A stretch of 64,000 nucleotides of DNA. It comes from Sesamum alatum (lineage: Eukaryota; Streptophyta; Magnoliopsida; Lamiales; Pedaliaceae). Below are positions 21,501-31,555 of the stretch, piece by piece. The notes below the pieces were generated by a model. The model did not search any database. It had not been told where the DNA came from and saw only the letters and a program-made list of their open reading frames with translations. Location of the stretch: the NCBI GenBank assembly GCA_034509735.1, contig JACGWO010000001.1, positions 14,772,854-14,836,853 on the forward strand, written 5' to 3'. Position numbers and translations under genes: made by a program. Positions within the stretch are counted from its first letter, which is position 1. Every line of letters begins with the position of its first letter.

Positions 21501-24500
21501 ACTATTTATAGCCGGTCTTAGAGTGGTCCTGGGCCTCAATTGAGTCCATTTTTAAACCCAAGCCTGGCTCATAGATCAGCCCGATTGAGGCCCAGACCAA
21601 GTCTGGATCAGGCTCGAATGTGCCTGGTTTATTTTTTATTTATGAATTTGAGGTGTTCTTTTGATCAATTATTTAAATTTATGGTTGCCTTATGAAATAA
21701 ATAAATAAAAAGTAAATCACACCAAAAATTATGAATAGAAAAAAATAGTTACGACTGTATAATAAACTTAAATAGTAATTTTACTAACAAGCTTATAATA
21801 ACAAACTTAGATAATAACAAATTCAAAGAGGATTTAAAATAAACTTTGAAATAAAGAGTATTAATGAATTAATATACCAAAAATTTAGGAATAATAAAGA
21901 TAAAAAAAAAAGTAGAGTTTCAAAAGTATAAAACTTATTAGAGTAGTCAACTTAAAATAATAAAATAAAAATTGTAACATGTATTATTACAAAAAATGGC
22001 CCAACAAGCCCGACCCAGGCCCAGCCCACACTACAAAAAAATACGGGAATAGTAACGGATATATACGACCGTTCGAACTACCGTTCCTAATAGGAACGGT
22101 ACAAGGAATAGTTATGGAACGGGAAGACGTTGATGACGTCATTGTCGTGGTAATTGTAATACAAATTAATAGGAACGGCATGACCGTTCCTATTCAAGTG
22201 CCAACATATGTGAGCCAATTTGTACACCTACAACCGTTCCTAAAGGGGACCTGATATACTTTGGACTTCAATTTGGAACACATGTGTGAAATTTGTAACG
22301 GCTAGTCGACCGGGAATACGTACCGTTCCCACACGGGTTCCTACGGCCGCGTCTATTTGGACCGATCGGCTTACCGTTCCAACATGTAGTCCTACATAAG
22401 ACCCTATTACGCCATGCACATAATTGTAATGCAATTACCGTTTCAAATTGTGGGTATATAGTAAGTGCAATATTGTTACAATTACCATTCCCAATTGTAC
22501 TCCAAGTAGGAACGGTCAGGCTGCGTGTGCCTCATACCGTTCCTAATATGCCCTAACGGCTATATTACAACGGTAATACTACCGTTCCTGTCACCCCACC
22601 TAGGACCATTCCTAAAGCTGGATCAACGGCTATATTTAAACGGCTAGTTTGTGTTCCAAATATTATTCCAATGCCTGTTCCAATATTTTCTAATATATGT
22701 CCCCCTTCTTTGTCATTGTTCTTGTAATTACTCTCTAACTCATTTTGTTGTAACTCCCCCCTTGATTCTTTATACGAAAAATCGAACATATCAATTACTG
22801 AGTGCAAATTTTGTATTGATATTGATAGGCGTTTTTCTCAGGTAAGTATACAAAATTCGGTTATTTTTGTATATATATATAATATACTCTCATCATTTAA
22901 TTGCGTACTGTTGTGAATTATACGTAGGACCAATCATGTTAAGACAACTGAGGAAATGGATGTATGATCGAGACGTCCTGGGTGTGACGCCGGAGTTTGA
23001 GGACGGTGTTATAATATTTTTAGAATGGGCCCAGTCTTAGCGTGCATATATGGACGGGGACAAGATTAAGTGTCCCTGTCAGAAGTGCAAAAACGAACGG
23101 TTCAAAACACCAGACGAGATAAATTCTGATTTGTGTATGAAAGGGTTTATGCCAGAGTATTACAATTGGACTTCGCATGGTGAGGAGATGGTGCAGGAAT
23201 ACTTTGAAGCATTAACAGCGCCCCCTGTGTAGTAGCAGCAAACGCCACCCGTTCAAGAGGGTAGTTCGCATTGGGGTGATGCGGCTCAGATGGATTGGGC
23301 GCAGAGGATGGTATTCGATGCCGCCGGGCCGTCATTCTAGTCTTCGTACAACCAGGAGGGACCGACTGATGATAATACTCAGTATTGTCCATCTGATGTG
23401 GGTCCTAGTTCATATTACGATTTGGGGCCCTATGATTATGTGTCTGGCTTGTCAGACCGTTTTTTTTTATGTATTTCATGCTGCAGACCAACCGTGTGGA
23501 ACGGCTGCACCACCTCTCAGTTGGCGTCAATTGCCTCTTTGGTGAATATCAAGGCCGAAGGGGGTTTTTCCGAGCATACATATGATCGGTTATGCAAGTG
23601 GGCTGATACTGTAAGGCCCAACGGTCACACTTTTCCTGCCGATTATTACAATACGAAGAAATTGATAAGATAATTGAGTTTACCAGTTCAGAAGATTGAT
23701 GCTTGCAAAAACGGTTGCATGTTGTATTGGAAGGACGATATTGATTTGGAATATTGCAAGTTCTGTGCAGACCCTACGTACAAGCCCACCAGGGACAGAA
23801 ATCCTAAACGCAAGAAGTCCCCATATGCCATTCTTAGGTATCTACCGATTATCCCTCGGCTGCAGAGGTTGTATGCATCGGAGGCCACAACAGAGCATAT
23901 GACTTGGCATGCGAGCCATCAGACGGGGGAAGGATCCATGTGTCATCCGTCCGATGCAGAACTTGGAAGCATTTTGACCGGACGTATCCTGATTTTGCAG
24001 CTGAGTCGAGGAATGTTAGACTTGGGTTGTGCACGGATGGGTTTGCACCGCATGGCCAATATGGTAAAACTTACTCATGTTGGCCCGTGATACTTATACC
24101 GTATAATCTCCCACCGGGAATGTGCATGAAGTCTGAGTATATGTTCCTAACAATGGTGATCCCTGGCCCATCGAATCCCAAACATCTTATCAATGTGTAC
24201 TTGGAGTCGTTGATCGAGGAGTTGCAGAATTTATGACATGTGGGTGTACATACACACAATACTGCGACAAACCAGGCATTCATGATGCATGCCGCATTGA
24301 TGTGGACAGTGAACGACCTCCTGCTTATGGGATGGCGTCTGGATGGAGTACCGCCGGTGTTATTGGGTGTCTAGTTTATATGGAGGACACACGGGCATTC
24401 TGTTTACAGCACGGTCGGAAGGCATACTATTTTGATTGCCACAGGCAGTTCCTACCACCGGTTCATCCTTATCGCATGAACAAGACAACCTTCACTAAAA

Positions 24501-27500
24501 ATCGAATGGAGAGGAAGGTTGCACGTCCGAAGCTGACTAGAGAACAGATCCGAACCTGTGTCAATGCATTTAGTGTGGTTGTCAAACAACCATTGAGTGA
24601 ACCGGAAGGCTACGATGTCGACCATAAGCGGACGAAGAAAAGCATATTCTGGGAGCTTGAATACTGGGGTGCACATTTGATACAACACAATCTTGATGTC
24701 ATGCATATTGAAAAGAATGTGTTCGATAATATATTCAATACTGTGATGGACATCAAGGGAAAAACGAAGGACAATCTCAATGCACGGAAGGATCTAAAGA
24801 TCATATGTAATCGGCCGGAGCTTGAGGTGGACGAAAGGAGATCGAACGTGATGCCCAAGGCGGTATATACACTGACAAAGGAGCAAAAGAAGAAGATATA
24901 TGAGTGGATTCGTTGTCTTAGGTTTCTTGATGGGTATGCCTCTAACTTGGATCGTACTACGAGTAAGTGTCTTATACAAACGTAATTATCTCGTATGAAT
25001 CATTTCAATTTCAATTACATGTATATTTATAACTATCAGTTTTACTATAACAAGTTATTCTTGAATGAACTGTTCGAGCAACACAATTCGGAGGACCCGA
25101 TAATTGATCAACTAGTGGTGACACAATTCAAGGATTGGTTCAAGGCTCGTGTAAGTATCATCGATTTCTTGTAAATGTAGTATGCTCACTAATTTGTAAT
25201 CAATTATTTCAATTACTATACATATGATTAATTGCAGGTGAAATTGGAATTGAATCACACAAACGATGAATTATTGAAGTTGCATTATTGGGGGGCCAAG
25301 AGCAGAAGTGACGACATACCCGTCTTATTTCGTCAATGGCTTCAATTTCCACACTGAACGTTACAATATCGGGAAGTCAACAATGAATTGTGGTGTTTGT
25401 ATCAAAAGCTCATCATATACAGACAAGGATTCTGACTTCTATGGAATTTTGGAAGAGATAATTCAGATAGATTACCCACTAATTCCAAACATGCACATTG
25501 TACTATTTAATTGTCGTTGGGTCGATCCGGTCAGAGGCATGAAGATACACCATCGTTATCACGTCGTTGATGTCAACTTAAAAAAGCTCTACCAAAAGAA
25601 TGAACCATTCATACTAGCACAACAAGCAGTACAAGTCTACTATGCTGATGATTACCCAAGCATGAAGAAGGACAAAGTCGACTGGAAAGTTGTTTGCAAA
25701 ATCAAAGCTCGAAGAGTAATCGATGACTCGCGATGGACCGAGGTCGCCTATCAGATGGATGAAGTCATATCTAATCCAGATGTTGTAATAGATAACCAAA
25801 CCTTTGAACTGCATGACCCAACAGGGATACAATTGGTCGTTGATCATGGAGCAGGGCCATCGCGCTCTCCAGACAGTGCTTCTGAAGATGAAGATGAAGA
25901 TAGCTTTGACGAGGCTGAGTCCGATGAAGAGACTTATTGAATTTTCCAAAAAAAATTTGTAATTTTTTTATTACAATTATTGTAAAAATTATATTCGATA
26001 GATGTATTTTGATTATTATAAGAAATAAGAATAAATTTTAAAAATAGGAACGGATATTTTAGTGCAATTTTAGGATAAAATATGGTATTTAGCATAAATA
26101 TATAGAAAAATAGAAGGATTTAGTGCAATTTTAGGGAAAATTTTTGGAATTTAGTATAAATATAAACGAAAAATAGAAGGATTTAGTGTAATTAAGCGTC
26201 AATTTAGGGTTTCAGTATATATTTTAGGAAATAATTTTAGGATTTAGTAAACATTGTAGGAAAAATTTCAATAACAAAATGGGATTCATTATCCATTTTT
26301 TAGATAATTTTAGGATTTAGTTTGCATAATTATATTAAAATATTAGAAAAATTATCATTATTCAAATAAATTGATACTTACATGTATTTTTTAACTTCAT
26401 ACCACTAATATTTTTAAAAAAACTTCTAGATCATGTCCGGTCGGGATTTTCCACCTCGAGGAGGTGCACGTGGCCGCGGTCGCGGTGAACCGGCTATACC
26501 GCCGGCCGGTGTTGCTTCCCAGGATGGGGAAGCACTGTTTCGACCACAACCACCACCACTGACAGAGCAAGCACCCGCACCACCTGCCCCAGATCAGCAG
26601 CCCGGTGCGTCTACTGCTGCGCCGGATCAGCAGCCCGGTGCGTCTACCGCTGCGCCGGATCAGCAGCCCGGACCATCCACTACTGCACCGACGGTCGATC
26701 CGGCCCGTCTATGGGCTGCCCCACCACCATCCGCGCGCCAGTACATCACACTCACTGATGCGACGTATATTTACATTTTTAGTATTTGTTTTTGTAATTT
26801 AAATTAATATTTTTATTTCATACTTATTATTTTATAATTTCAGTTCTGATCTGAAGATCCACGAGCGCATGTACGCGGTCGTGCGAGGACACTATCCCCA
26901 CCCTTGGGGCAGTTTGCGTAAGGTGCCGCCAGAGCACCAGCATTTCTCGTTTGAGAGTTTGAAGGTAACGATAATTAATTTTTATTTTTAAATATTTTAA
27001 CAATCTAAGTTATGATATATATATATATATATATTTAATACAGATGACGTACTGGTGGGACGCCAACGACGAGTCGATGTTCAAGATCTTCCACATTTGG
27101 GTGGGGAAGTTACTCAGGAAGAAGTTCGTCCTCGCCAGACAGTCCCTACAGAAGCCTCTATGGCTGGCGAACGAGGTATGGCGGTAGCTCCTCCTGTACT
27201 GGGAGTCCCCGGAGTTCAAGCAGGAGTGCGAGAAGAACAAGGCGAACCGGAACGCCAACCCAGCCGTATCCGCTACTGTGTACCGCGGGGGATCTGTCTC
27301 CGTTGGTATGCACAAGCGGAAATTGGTAAGATATTTAATGTTATTTCAATTATTTATTACTATTAAATTAAAATGGTAATAACTGTTTCCCATTTCTTTT
27401 TATAGGAGCAGCTCGGCCGGCCAGTGAAGCAGAAGGAGTTATTCTCCAGATGCTACAAATAGAAGGCCGACGGCGGCTGGAGCGGGCCGAGGGCAGCGGA

Positions 27501-30500
27501 GGTGGCGGTAAGTTGTAACTAATACATTCTAGTTTATTTTTTTTAAATATTTGAGAATTTTCTAATTTATTCTAATTATTTTTGCAGGAGATGTTTCAGA
27601 AGATGATGGAGGATCATCAGTATCAGGCCCCGTGCAATCCTGGGAATCCTGCTTCCGAATCAGAGGGCTCGATGGCGCAGACCAAGCAGCAGATGTGGCT
27701 GACTTGTGTCGGGGGCAAGAACAAGGGCTGAGTATTTGGTCTTGGGTCTGAGGCCCTGGGTCTCAGCCAGACCGTTACCTCACCATCACCACCGCCACCA
27801 CCACCACCAGCGCCAGAGCTAGCGCCTTCGTCAAATATGGAGGGTCGGATCTCCGCCTCGAGGAGATGATGGTGGACCTGATGGGCATGATGAAGGACAT
27901 GCAGACCAGTCGCTCCGGCGCCGGCCCGTCACGGCCTCCTACCACCCTTCTAGACATTGACGAGATGGACGAGGCCGATGGGGACGAGAGTAGATTATGT
28001 ATTTTTTTATTATTTTTTTTGTAATTAAATCGGATAATATTCATATTGAATATAATTTTTATTTCTAAATTATGCATTTTTTCATTTTTAAATATTAATT
28101 ATAAAATCAAAATATTATTAATTATTTAATTTATATTTAAATGATAATAATTATTATTAAAAAAATTAATAATTCATTTTTTAGGAACGGTACTTTAGAC
28201 GACTATTCAGCTCCAAATACCGTTCCTATATTTGACTGTTTAAAAATATATACCGTTCCCAATGCCGATGAAACAACCATTCCAAAAATAGAAGCCAACT
28301 GTTCCTAAAGACGGGACTTCCCGTGCCTACATGTATTCCAAAATCAATTCTTCCGTGGTTAGGGTTTCGTTCTAAACAAAATACCAAAAATCGGTCCAAA
28401 TAGGTATTCCAAAGTTAGAGTGCAAAAACCGCTCCTAAAGGATGCGACAAAATAAATTCCAGTTATCGATCCTAATCTATACAACTTACCGTTTCTATAT
28501 GTATTCCAGAAACCATGCTAAATTGTATCTACAACATAAGGTGACAATTCCAAAATGTGTTCTAACTACCCTTTCTAATTGCGCGATTTCATTTTGATGC
28601 TACCGTTCCTAAAGTTTATGAGGTGTTCCAAATGCAAAAATTATAAATTTATACGTACAAAGGTTATTAGGAACGGTAAACGAAAATATGCCAAACACAG
28701 TTCCCAAATAGGAACGGTATCTTCGTTACCGTTCCTAATTATTAGGATTGCCTCCCGTTCCTAATTGCAGTCCAAAAGGTTCAAGTGAACTATTTACCGT
28801 TCCAAAAATTAAAAAAAACCGTTCCTGTTACCGTTTCAATTCCCGCATTTTTTTGTAGTGCCAAGACCAGGTGGTCCTGGGCTATTGGGTTGGGCTAGTC
28901 CTAGGTATTAGTACCTAGGACCGGCCCGGTCCCAAGTGGGTTTGGGCTGAACTAGCCCATTTTTTAACTGGGTTAAGCCGGCCTTAGGCTGGGTTGGCTC
29001 AGCCTGCCTATTGTGCATCTTGAATTGTTATTTTTTTTCATGGAAGAAATAAAAGGTGTCTTTAATACTTTTTGTTATTACTTTTAAAAAAATTTATTAA
29101 ATGATCATTTGTGGTGAATCGTACTTTTTTGGAGGAGCTTATACCACAGGGTAATAGGATAAAATCTTTTAAATAATGTATTTCAATATATTTTGATTTT
29201 ACTAAAAATATATTAATTGAATAAGAAAATATATATAGTATTTGAAATTGATAAAATAATTTTTCTCAATGTGTAAACATATAATAATATTCTATTGTTA
29301 TTTTCGAACATTCTATAAATAAACTTAATAAAGAATTCAATATTGAGTTTTGTATAAATAAGCTTTAACTATTTATATAGTAAGACGGTCAATTAAATAT
29401 GACATATATGTCATTATTCAATATAAAATTTATAAAAATATTATTGAATTTATAAATTTTTATACATAATATGGGGTTTATACTAGTATATATATATATA
29501 TATATATATATAGATTAAAAAATAAAATTTAGCAACAAAGCAAGATTTTTGTAGACCCCTATCTGTCCTTTGTTCTTATCTGGTCCATTAATGTTGTCAT
29601 GTCAAACCGTTGCACTATTAATGCAATGAATTATTGTTATATCAGAAAAGAAAGGTAAAAAAAGGCAAAAGCCAGAAGAAGATGCCGTAAGAAAGATGTG
29701 TTTAGGCCTCAGAGGGTTGTGCAGAAGGAAGATAAAGAAAGACTTAACTGTAATTTTGTAAGAAAACTAACTACTAATGTTTTGTTAATAATAGTAATTA
29801 GAAATCAAATAAAACAAAAGAAATTAGAAATCATTTATCAACAGGCTACCATATATGATCAGGATCTTACTGCAAAATGGTACTCTCTCGAATTATTGCT
29901 AGAATGAGTATTTTGTTGTTTCTCAGAATTTAAACAAATATGATCATATATAACTCTTTTATGAGAAATTTTAATTTTGATTGAATTATATCAATTGAAG
30001 CTAATCATAAATGAACAATTAATTTTATTTATTATGGTATTGGTTTTAACTTTTTTTTTTAAGAAAAAGACCATCTGAAATAATCTGCCTCCGTGGGATG
30101 AACTAGAGGTAAATTAATATCACACTACAAGAAAATCGTTCAATAGCAACGAAAAAGAATCAGTTTCGAGCTAATTAGCAAGTAAAATTTTCGTTGCTAA
30201 TATATTATTTAATATATGAAATATATTTGCTAATGTATTTACAGCGAAAATTTACTTGCTAACAAATTTAGCAACAAGTTGTTTAAAATATATATTAAGT
30301 AGTGTAGATTAGCAGCGAAAATTTTACTTGCTAATTAGCTCGACGCTGATTTCAGCAATAAATTTTTTTGTTGCTATTTAGCTATTTTCTTGTAGTGTCA
30401 CTAGAAAAAAAAATTACTATTCGCTAGATTTTTAATAATTATGGCTAAAATTATGGCAAATAACTATTATTAATTACGATTAAATAAAAATCGATACAAA

Positions 30501-31401
30501 AACTAGTTTTTCGATCATGAAAAATGTATTTGCCACATCTAAGAGCTGTGGTAAAAATATTCGTCATGGCTTTTAGCTATGACAAATATTTTAGTCATCC
30601 TTGCAAAAATCACGAACGACAATCATTGCGTGGCTATGATCAATAACTATTTGTTATGATAATTTAGTATTATCCATAATTAAATGTTATATTTTTTGTA
30701 GTGTAAGGTGTAAAGAAGATGCATAAAAAAAAACTGTAATTATCAAAAGCCCGTGAAAAATCATTGATAATGAGAAGATATATATGTAAGAATTTTCATA
30801 GTTGTTAATTTACCTGAGAGATTGGGGTTTGTGAGGACAGTGAAACTCAGGATGAACAAAAACCTTGAGGAAATCCCTCCACCAGAACACCTCCTCTTCA
30901 GCTGTATTGAAACTGGTCCCGTACCTGATTGGTTCCAAGACATTTTCAGGCTGGAATTCTGGCTTTTCTTCCTCCGGCAGATTGAAAAATTCGGCAGTAA
31001 CATCAATCACAGCCCTCATCAGCTCTTCGGGTATCCCATGATTGACAACCTATATATAGGAACACGGAAAGGAAATATGATGTTTTGTTCTTGAAATATG
31101 ACAAGTTCCTTTTTGCATGATGATGATTGATTATTACCATGAAGAAGCCCCATTCTTGACAGGCTTTGTCCAGGTCGTGGATGGCTTTGGACCTATGATC
31201 GGGGTTGTCGGAGGTGAGAAGTGAGAGATCGATGGTGGGGATTGAATCGTGAGGATCCGAAGCCATGGTGTCAGCGGGATTGGTGTAGTAGGTGTAGTTA
31301 GACGGGATGGAGTTGAGATCAGGTGATTCTGCAAGCTTTTTCACGCATGTAATGCCGCTTGCGGCTGAGTGCTGGCCGAGCGGAGGAGCTGTTTCTGCCA
31401 T
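18562..31401 (-). CDS. 2-oxoglutarate/Fe(II)-dependent dioxygenase, four exons, intact
   Basis: Exons on the minus strand are 31401-31138, 31049-30814, 19388-19061 and 18813-18562. All introns are GT-AG, and the joined length is 1080 bases (359 aa plus stop) without a break. The N-terminal DIOX_N region includes IPTIDLSLL and WGFFMVVNHGIPEEL. The C-terminal 2OG-FeII_Oxy fold has the iron ligands H232, D234 (PHSDHG) and H288 (SVVHRA), and the 2-oxoglutarate-binding R298-x-S300. This is a soluble cytosolic enzyme of the plant DOXC class, which hydroxylates or desaturates small molecules such as flavonoids, hormones or alkaloids. The substrate cannot be told from sequence. Intron 2 is about 11.4 kb because of transposon insertions; intron 1 is 88 bp and intron 3 is 247 bp. 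The length is normal for the family, so the gene may still work if the long intron is spliced. Confidence 0.93.
19770..20455. repeat. Intron-2 duplication, copy 1 (uninterrupted)
   Basis: AT-rich text here (e.g. TAAACTTAGTAAGAATTCAA near 20370) reappears as 21150-21423 plus 29024-29410, where it is split by the hAT-like element. This copy therefore shows what the site looked like before insertion. Confidence 0.7.
20467..20765. mobile_element. MULE-type foldback MITE, 299 bp
   Basis: Two inverted arms of about 110 bp pair almost fully: the left arm has TCGTAAGATTATGGCATTAT and TTAGGTAGGTGGCTGTTTTA, and the right arm has their reverse complements. The ends are GGGCAAAATG and ATTTACCCC. The 10-bp target duplication TTTATTTTTA is at 20457-20466 and 20766-20775. 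It lies in intron 2 of the dioxygenase gene. Confidence 0.9.
20840..21060. repeat. Relic of a second TTTTGGTCC-type MITE
   Basis: Repeated phrases of the type TTTTGGTCC(C/T)TAAA and ATTACAAATTATTA(C/T)GATTTT recur at about 100-bp spacing. This resembles one arm of a foldback MITE, but no partner arm or target duplication was found. Confidence 0.4.
21150..21423. repeat. Intron-2 duplication, copy 2, left part
   Basis: Matches 19800-20060 of copy 1. It ends with ATTGTTAA (21416-21423), the left target duplication of the hAT-like element, and continues at 29024. Confidence 0.65.
22029..22670. repeat. Left subterminal repeat region of CACTA copy B
   Basis: Repeated ACCGTTCC/GGAACGGT words follow the 5' terminus. 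The sequence is closely similar to the reverse complement of 8440-9057 in copy A. Confidence 0.9.
22936..25940 (+). pseudogene. TNP2-type CACTA transposase, copy B, with internal deletion
   Basis: The start is the ATG at 22936, nine codons before YDRDVLGVTPEF and just after the leader intron. The transposase-associated region reads CPCQKCKNERF. The Transposase_21 region runs to about 24955 and includes LDVMHIEKNVFDNI. At about 24957 the text jumps from SNLDRTT to a small exon (25053-25150), so the DUF4218 region present in copy A (its 6085-5370) is missing. DUF4216 follows (25253-25940) with NCRWVDPVRG and QAVQVYYADD. Stops lie at 23038, 23230, 23233 and 23338, and TAA at 23671. Most are CAG or TGG in copy A. 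The 5' part also changes frame near 23470. The protein cannot be made. Confidence 0.9.
26433..28024 (+). pseudogene. Second ORF of CACTA copy B (Ptta/En-Spm, Transposase_24-like)
   Basis: The ATG at 26433 opens MSGRDFPPRGGARGRGRG, followed by a Pro/Gln/Ala-rich linker. Exons are inferred from GT-AG boundaries: 26433 to about 26761, about 26842-26965, about 27044-27325, about 27406-27509 and about 27588 onward. The core carries GHYPHPWGSLRKVPPEHQ, YWESPEFKQECEK and NKANRN, the plant Ptta/En-Spm signature. The C-terminal part is Pro-rich and ends in an acidic stretch. In-frame stops occur at 27185 (TAG, CAG in copy A) and 27729 (TGA, probably from CGA). It probably encoded an end-binding accessory protein. 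Confidence 0.8.
26586..26684 (+). repeat. 33-bp in-frame tandem repeat (three units)
   Basis: Three units encode variants of APDQQPGASTA in the linker of the second ORF. Copy A has a single related stretch, so the number of units varies between copies. Confidence 0.85.
28180..28860. repeat. Right subterminal repeat region of CACTA copy B
   Basis: Dense ACCGTTCC/GGAACGGT words in both orientations up to the terminus at 28860. Confidence 0.9.
29024..29410. repeat. Intron-2 duplication, copy 2, right part
   Basis: Continues the match to copy 1 (about 20065-20455) after the hAT-like insertion, including TAATGTATTTCAATAT and TAAACTTAATAAAGAATTCA. Confidence 0.65.
29411..30122. other. Remaining intron-2 sequence, AT-rich
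   Basis: Contains a (TA)n run at about 29489-29511 and a weak open frame (29698-29907) without any recognisable domain. No gene is supported. Confidence 0.5.
30123..30397. mobile_element. CACTA-type MITE, 275 bp
   Basis: The ends are CACTACAAGAAAAT and its inverted match, with TCA duplicated at 30120-30122 and 30398-30400. The interior contains long inverted copies of AGCAACGAAAA and GCGAAAATTTTACTTGCTAA, so it folds into a hairpin. Confidence 0.9.
30399..30703. mobile_element. Second CACTA-type MITE abutting the first
   Basis: It runs from CACTAGAAAAAAAAATTACT to ATATTTTTTGTAGTG, and its interior has inverted TATGGCAAATA/TATGACAAATA phrases. A clear 3-bp duplication is not seen. Its first two bases overlap the TCA duplication of the neighbouring MITE. 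Confidence 0.6.
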
Positions 31402-31478
31402 GTTCTTGTGTGTGTTTTGTTTAAGAGAAAGAGAGATGTTTGCAAGTTAATCCTCTGTTGAAAAGTGGGGTGTATATG

Positions 31479-31490
31479 TATGTATATATA
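31479..31490 (-). promoter_or_regulatory. TATA box of the dioxygenase gene
   Basis: TATATATACATA on the minus strand lies about 80 bases upstream of the ATG at 31401. A CT-rich leader (CATCTCTCTTTCTCTT) follows, as expected for a plant 5' untranslated region. Confidence 0.65.
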
Positions 31491-31555
31491 GCTTTTATGA
31501 GGGTGGAGAGTGAAATATACACTAGAGAGACCAAGAGAGATGTTTAGGGCATTTA

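Larger units (their letters stand above)
22029..28860 (+). mobile_element. CACTA (En/Spm) transposon, copy B, complete ends
   Basis: The element runs from CACTACAAAAAAATACGGG at 22029 to its inverted match at 28860, with one mismatch in the first 19 bases. The 3-bp target duplication CCA is at 22026-22028 and 28861-28863, giving 6832 bp. Subterminal regions of about 640 bp on each side are packed with GGAACGGT words in both orientations. Inside are a leader intron (22842-22927), a transposase pseudogene, and a second ORF. It sits inside the hAT-like element within intron 2 of the dioxygenase gene, in the opposite orientation to that gene. Confidence 0.97.
21424..29023. mobile_element. hAT-like non-autonomous element, split by CACTA copy B
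   Basis: The ends are TCAAGGTGCACAGTGAGGC at 21424 and the inverted form of TCAAGATGCACAATAGGC at 29023. The flanks ATTGTTAA (21416-21423) and ATTGTTAT (29024-29031) give an 8-bp duplication with one mismatch. Without the inner CACTA it is about 765 bp, rich in GGCCCA and GGGCC words near both ends and coding for nothing recognisable. Terminal length and the 8-bp duplication fit hAT elements. The family assignment rests on these alone. Confidence 0.75.

Noticed and set aside
22029..22670. Regularly recurring GGAACGGT words could suggest a CRISPR-like or regulatory array
   Set aside because: Spacing is irregular, words occur in both orientations, and the region abuts a CACTA terminus. This is a transposon subterminal region in a plant genome.
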